The notes below the pieces were generated by a model. It saw only the letters and a program-made list of their open reading frames with translations. It had not been told where the DNA came from and made no database searches. DNA of 64,000 bases from Gymnorhina tibicen (lineage: Eukaryota; Chordata; Aves; Passeriformes; Artamidae): contig VXAZ01006878.1 of the NCBI GenBank assembly GCA_013399875.1, forward strand, positions 744,001 to 808,000, given 5' to 3'. The first letter of the stretch is position 1. The number at the start of each line of letters is the position of its first letter. Below are positions 59,441 through 64,000 of the stretch, in pieces. Both the position numbers and the translations under genes were made by a program.

Positions 59441-62400
59441 CTGGGAGAAGGAAGGGAGAAAAATAGCACAAGGATATCAGCAGATAAAGAACACATGTGG
59501 GGGGATGCTCCCACCACCCCTGAGGAGCCAGGAGCTTATATGGTTCCCCCTGGGAGCTTCCTTCAGATTAAACGGGTGTGAAGACCATGTGCTCTAGAGC
59601 TCAGCAGGAGGGATGCAGCAAAGCATTGCAGCTCTCCAGGGATCAAACCCAGCTCTCCCATGTCACCTATGGGAGAGGAGGGACCCCTCAAATCCCCCCA
59701 CATGCAGCTCATGTCATATGAGACACTGCTGTTTGGAAAGGGTTGAACTCCATCAGCTGAATGAAATCTATTCTAGTTTGTATTCCCAGCTCACCCAGTG
59801 GAAAGGGTCCCTGCCCACGGCAGAGGGGTTGGAAATCTTCAAGTCCCTTCCAACCCAAACCATTCTATGATGCCATGATGAGAAGAGAAGGAAAAAAAAG
59901 ACCTGGCTTGCAATGGCTCAGGTAAACATCAGAGGTGGTAGGAAGGAGCAGCTAGTTACCAGTGAGTGAAGGTGGGAAGGAGAGGAAAGGGTATAATGTA
60001 AGGAACAAGTTTTTTACAACGAAGGCGGTGAGGCACTGGCACAGATTTCCCAGAGAGGTAGTAGATGCTCCATCCCTGGGAACACTCAGGGTCAGGCTGA
60101 ATGGGGCTCTGAGCATCTGATCTAGTTGAAGATGTCCCTGCGCCCATCCTTCAGGGAAGGTTGACTAGCCAGCCTTTTTAAAGGTCCCTTCCAATCCAAA
60201 CTATTCCATTATCCTATCTTTCCCAGGCACTTCAAAGAAAATTTCAGGCTGAGCTTCCAGGGGCAGACAATAGCAAGTCAACCCCAAGCACAGCCACAAG
60301 GTGTCTTGTACCAATCTCAGTACCCAGTTTCATCAGGAAACTATAACCTGTTTATATTTGGGTGCTAAAAAGGAAAAGGGATTTGGCTTCAGGGAGTGGG
60401 TGGGTATCTGCAGGATTTTAACCGCAGGACAGGATCTCACCTCTGCCTGCATGGGTGGGAACGTGGCCCATGAGCCAGACAGCCACAGGATCGCACCCTG
60501 CTGTGCACGGCAGTGGGAGTTACCTGCAAGAAGAGGATGTTGTCTTTGGAAATGGCTTCCATCAAGTCCTTGTGGAGGGAGGGTTCACCATGCAGGCGGC
60601 CGGCCTCAGCCAGAGCCTCGTGCAGCAAGCAGCTCTGCCGGCCCGGCCGCTGCCGGTAGAAGAGGACATAGGCAGTGTCTTTGGGGAAGAACGAGGTGAC
60701 ATTGCTGACCGATTCGAAGGAGGAGAAGGAAACTCTGGTGTCATTGAAGAGGTACCACTGGATTTCAAAGTCCAACTGTTTGTCAGAGGCCGGTTTTGGC
60801 ACCCCGTCCCGGGGCTGCCCATGGGGGACGGTGTCGGTGCACTCCCTGGAGTAGCAGTAGTAGTGGCCACTCTCGGAGGAGATGCCTGAATGCACCACCA
60901 CACTGCAGAGGTCATACACGACAGTCATGAAGCCACTCCCTGGGACAGCACCATCCTTCCCACGCTGGCAAACTTCGTCAGTTTCCTCTGGAGCAACAAG
61001 GATGGGTAGCTTGAGCACCACAGGGATGGAGACATTGTCCAAGATCTTCTTCCTCTTCATAGTCCGTGGGTCGAAGGAGAACCGCAGCAGTGTGAGGATG
61101 AGGTAGTGTGGACCCTCTGTCAGCTCTGCCACCTTCTCAGCGTCCTGCAAGGACGCACATTTCTCACAGTGGTATTTATTCTCTGCTGTCAGTCTCTCTG
61201 GGGATAGAAAATAGTTGATTAAATCCGGCACGGATCTGGAGTCCTTGGGAGCACATGCCTGCTCCCCAAAAGTTGAGAGAGGGTCTTTGGCTGCATCCAC
61301 CCCAACATCATTGCCATGTACGGGATTTGCCGCTTCTCCTGGTTCCTGGAAACCTAGTGTTTCCACTGACACCGGTGGGACTGCATGGTCACTGGCCTTG
61401 GGGGCCTTCCTCCGGATCCAGGGAGAGCCCATAAGCTGGCCTGCATTTTCAGGCGGCTCAATGAACTGCGGGCCAATTTCTTCCACTGGTAGAATAGATG
61501 TGCTCCCACGCACATTCCTGTCCAATGGAGGAAAAGCCAGGGACAGATCTGTGAAGGCTTCTTCTCGGGAGGAAACATTCAGGCACTTCAAGCAGCGGAT
61601 CTTTGTCATCATTTTACCCCCAAACATCTTCTCAATCAATGTCTTGTTTAAGTAATGATGCTCCACCGCCTGAGACATCAAGCTGGATTCCTTGAGTTTC
61701 TGGTAGATCCTTTTTCCAGTTTTTTCTTCTTCATGCAGTCTTTGGCAGGGGAGAAAAAGGCTGCATTATGCATCAATACAACACCAAGAGGTAGTTTCTA
61801 AGTAGGGCTCCTGTTCTTCACTGCAAGGGGTTAATCCCAGTTAACCTGCCTGTACCCAGGGGTCTGATGCTGTGGGAGAAAGGTGGGAAGGAGTCAGACA
61901 GGATTTGGGAACCTAAGTCTTCATGTGCCACTGACCCCACACTTCTAGAGGGATCACTGGGACACCAGAGATTTGATATTTCTAGGTAAAAGGCAAAAAT
62001 CAACATTTTACAGAGGAGGCTGAGTGGCTTGTCAGGCAAATCTCTAAGGTTGGTACAATTTTAGATTAGCTATCAGGAAAAATTCCTTCACTGAAATGGT
62101 GAAGGGTAGTCAGGCGTTGGAACAGATTGACCAAGGAAGTAGTGAAATCACCATTCCTAGAAGTGTTAAAAAATGTGTAGATGTGGCATTTAGGGACATG
62201 ATTTAGTGGTGGACTTGGCAGTGCTGCATTAATGGTTGGACTCAATGATCATAAGGGTCTTTTCCAACCTTAATGACTCTGTAATTAACTCCCTCTGTCT
62301 TCAGAGCAAAGGCAGAAATTTTCAAGTTGAACTAAGTTCTAACCTTACCCCTAAAATTGTCCAAACAGGGTTTTATTAAGGAGCCTCAGACGAGTCTCAC

Positions 62401-62654
62401 TATCTCTCACCCCAACCCTCCACTCTCCCAACTCCTCTGGGTCTCAGCCACTTGCCCTATGTGCATGTGGGTCAGCATTAAACATTACATTGGTGTTTAG
62501 GGACACCATTGTCACCAAGCTCTGAAATCACGGCGCTCGTCACGTACCGGTCCAGCAAATACTTGAGGTACTCTGAGCAGTCCTGCTGAGCTCCAGGGGT
62601 GAACCAGGGCGGCCAGGAGGCAGAGAGGAAGCTCTCAGGGGAGATGGCAGGTCG
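59270..62654 (-). CDS. USP35: USP35 gene, last three coding exons (ubiquitin carboxyl-terminal hydrolase 35)
   Basis: USP35 is a cysteine protease of the USP family that removes ubiquitin from proteins. Three minus-strand exons join in frame: 62654-62548, 61739-60524 and 59440-59270, totalling 1494 bases or 497 residues plus TAG. They carry the C-terminal part of the USP fold: the segment DCSEYLKYLLDRLHEEEK, two CxxC pairs, the His box SGHYYCY and the WYLFNDTRVS motif. The conserved terminus ends in GLVF. USP35 is preferred over the paralogue USP38 because of the text around AYISALP, ILFLQEQEKEARN and SFESVSNVTSFF and because it sits tail to tail with GAB2 as in human. The Cys box exon and the N-terminal HEAT-like region lie beyond 64000. 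Human USP35 has about 1018 residues, so roughly half is here. Confidence 0.96.
59786..59880 (+). mobile_element. CR1 3'-end fragment
   Basis: GGTCCCTGCCCACGGCAGAG then CCTTCCAACCCAAACCATTC TATGATG. A short 3' remnant in the last USP35 intron, opposite to the gene. Confidence 0.85.
59985..60221 (+). mobile_element. CR1 LINE fragment
   Basis: GGCGGTGAGGCACTGGCACA, GATGCTCCATCCCTGGGAAC and CCCTTCCAATCCAAACTATT CCATTATCC mark a plus-strand CR1 3' region, separate from the copy at 59786. Confidence 0.88.
60524..61739 (-). CDS. USP35: USP35 penultimate large exon: zinc-ribbon-like pairs and His box
   Basis: The exon has 1216 bases and starts one base before CTG (Leu of the LHEEEK block), completing an Arg codon from the previous exon. 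Reading order: LHEEEKTGKRIYQKLKESS; EKMFGG; IRCLKCLN (first CxxC, about 61583-61603); a variable linker; DLINYFLSPERLTAENKYHC with the second CxxC (about 61155-61174); LILTLLRFSFDPRTMKRKKI; and the catalytic His box SGHYYCY (about 60851-60871). WYLFNDTRVSFSSF then supplies the usual third catalytic residue region, followed by KDTAYVLFYRQRP and HKDLMEAISKDNILFLQ. The exon ends CAG before GTAACT. The variable linker lacks the long Glu-rich stretch I recall from human USP35. Confidence 0.96.
61740..62547 (-). other. USP35: USP35 intron between the YLLDR and LHEEEK exons
   Basis: On the minus strand the donor is GTACGT after GACCG and the acceptor is TGCCAAAG. It holds a CR1 fragment in the opposite orientation at 62046-62285. 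Nothing else was recognised. Confidence 0.85.
62046..62285 (+). mobile_element. CR1 LINE fragment, older subfamily
   Basis: TTAGATTAGCTATCAGGAAA, ATTTAGTGGTGGACTTGGCA GTGCTG and GGTCTTTTCCAACCTTAATG ACTC follow the 3' region of an older CR1 subfamily. Confidence 0.85.
62548..62654 (-). CDS. USP35: USP35 exon with the ASW-PWF and QQDCSEYL blocks
   Basis: This 107-base exon reads RPAISPESFLSASWPPWF followed by TPGAQQDCSEYLKYLLDR on the minus strand. It begins in phase 0 after CTGCCAG and ends with two bases of the Arg codon before GTACGT. The QQDCSEYL segment matches the conserved QQDAxEFL helix of USP enzymes, with the Cys-Ser-Glu variant typical of USP35/USP38. It lies just after the Cys box in the protein, so the catalytic Cys exon is the next one upstream, outside the window. 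Confidence 0.95.
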
Positions 62655-64000
62655 CTGGCAGCAACACAGAAGAAGTGCATTTAGTCCTAGGGATTTTTCC
62701 TCAATTCACACAATGGGATGGAGAGGGGAGAGGAATGGTTTTTTGGCTGCTTCACTGGGAGCACAGTGTTCTGTGCCTGATAAGGTCCCTTTTTTCCCCC
62801 TACAAAGGCTAAGCCCAGTGCACAGGAAGACTTTCTTAGTTTGCTGCAAGCCAGGATGGTAAGGATGAGTTTCAGACATTATTTTACATATACTTCCATA
62901 AAACATCCACGTGTTTATCATTCAATTTTTAAATGGTTTATTGGCCTGATCCAGATAATTCTACTTAATTCAGCTCAAATTTAATTTGCTGCTCCATTTA
63001 ATTTGATCAGTATCTCTCTCACCAAATCCTTTCATAAAAAAAAAACCAAAGCAAAAAAATCCACTAAACCCCCACCTAACATTCTGATCACTGCAGGCAG
63101 GTAATCTTTGTTACCAGATAACATAATTGCAGTCATTAGGGAGCAGATGTCTAATTAACATGGAAAAAGACCCATCTTTAGCAAAAAAGTAACTTCACGA
63201 ACAACCCAAATAAGAAAAATAACCAAAAGGAAATGAACAGGAAACTATTAACCATCAGCTACACAACAAGCAAATATGCTTCTGCACTTGCTCATCACAG
63301 AACACAGACACCCTAACCTGCCATCAGAACCTAGACTCTTCTATGACCAAATATTAAATTTAACAGGATGCCTTTATTTCCCCCCCAGGTCATCTCTAGT
63401 GACTTAATACCACAATGCTACAAGCCAGCTCTGCCAGTCAAGGCTGGGGAAATGGAGAAGCCTGGATGACTTGCTACACAGCAAGGGAAAATTCACTGGC
63501 TTTCCAAAATCTCTCTCTAGGGACAGAAGGATATATTTTCAAGTGAGGAATTAGATATGACCTAGCTGTATTATTGTGGGGGGTCCGATGCTGGTCAGCA
63601 CTGGTATGCTGCGACCTTCCTGGAGAGAGAGCATCCTGCAAAGAACAGCTCTTCCAGGGGCGCTGGCAGACCTCCCCGGGCAGCAGGGGATTTCAGCAAG
63701 TGTAGCGATGTCTCAGCTACAAGCGATTCCAGCTCTTGTGATTCAGCTCTTTGTGAAATCACCCAAGGCTAACTCAGGGATAGAGAGACAGGAGACTCGT
63801 ATGGCAGTTCCACAGAGGTAGCCTTTATTGCCCAGCTACTCTGTAAAGTAAAGATCAGTGACAACTACTCCCTAGTCAGTGGCATAGGTGGATTCTTTTT
63901 ATGGGAAAGGTAAGGGGTGGGGTAGAAACCAATAGCCAGTGGGGTACCAGGTATTACCATAAAGAAACAAGGCATGCTGGGAGCTCACCCTGATCCAGAG
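62655..64000 (-). other. USP35: USP35 intron, partial, reaching the window edge
   Basis: No coding exon was found. In particular, no reading of the GNTCY Cys box occurs on the minus strand. The segment 62880-63350 is AT-rich and unique-looking. An LTR-like segment occupies the right edge from about 63700. Confidence 0.75.
63700..64000 (-). mobile_element. Candidate endogenous retroviral LTR (R-U5 and part of U3), cut by the window edge
   Basis: Read on the minus strand, a TATA-like CATAAAAAG (63895-63904) is followed about 70 bases later by AATAAAGG (AATAAA complement at 63824-63829). A CT-rich U5-like stretch then follows. That order and spacing match a retroviral LTR. The sequence beyond it (down to about 63580 on the plus coordinates) might be leader, but I could not place a primer-binding site or a terminal CA with confidence. 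No retroviral protein reading frame was seen. The outer half of U3 lies outside the window. Confidence 0.45.

Larger units (their letters stand above)
59441..60523 (-). other. USP35: USP35 last intron
   Basis: On the minus strand this runs from donor GTAACT (60523 downwards) to the acceptor CTCCCAG at 59441. It holds two CR1 3'-end pieces oriented opposite to USP35, at 59786-59880 and 59985-60221. The open frame of the preceding exon runs into it to 60437, but that part is intronic. Confidence 0.85.

Noticed and set aside
60437..60523. Open frame continuing past the USP35 large exon on the minus strand
   Set aside because: The CAG/GTAACT donor joins in phase to the EQEKEAR terminal exon, so the continuation is intron.
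63576..63821. 81-codon plus-strand frame near the right edge
   Set aside because: It overlaps the LTR-like segment on the opposite strand and shows no domain.
1..64000. CRISPR arrays, bacterial operons or phage genes
   Set aside because: The gene structure, introns and CR1 repeats are those of a bird. No direct-repeat and spacer pattern was found.

Overview
The window is vertebrate nuclear DNA, almost certainly avian. It holds short coding exons with GT-AG borders in long introns, many CR1 LINE fragments (the usual avian repeat, with 3' ends like CCATTCTATGA), and two neighbouring genes whose convergent order matches human 11q14.1. There are no operons, CRISPR arrays or prokaryotic signals. 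The species cannot be fixed from the sequence alone.

Plus strand, 15210-49423: coding exons 2 to 10 of GAB2 (GRB2-associated binding protein 2), a docking adaptor for receptor signalling. Exon 2 carries most of the PH domain. Exons 3 to 10 carry the disordered tail with two RxxKP sites for GRB2 SH3, three YxxM sites for PI3-kinase p85 and two C-terminal tyrosine sites for SHP2. All splice phases close without a frameshift, giving 656 residues and a TAG stop at 49421-49423. Exon 1 (about 25 residues) is not in the window, so positions 1-15209 are the downstream part of intron 1. A long 3' UTR probably runs to an AATAAA at 56026.

Minus strand, 62654 down to 59270: the last three coding exons of USP35, a deubiquitinase, giving 497 C-terminal residues with the His box and the conserved LVF terminus. 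The catalytic Cys exon lies beyond the right edge. The two genes point towards each other with roughly 1.8 to 3 kb between their 3' ends, and that gap holds a decayed CR1 reverse transcriptase piece.

Introns: intron 1 contains the most striking object, 92 perfect copies of the heptamer CTCTTTT (9851-10494) joined to a CTCCT block. Together they form a 698-base uninterrupted pyrimidine strand. Other content is about a dozen CR1 fragments, small microsatellites, a possible retrocopied mRNA 3' end at 26681-27050, and an LTR-like segment at the right edge in a USP35 intron.

I found no convincing new gene system. The candidates worth a second look are the heptamer tract, the LTR-like segment, the possible retrocopy (unexpected in birds, which lack active L1), and lineage changes in GAB2 and USP35. 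Comparisons with the human proteins are from memory of the families; no alignment was run.
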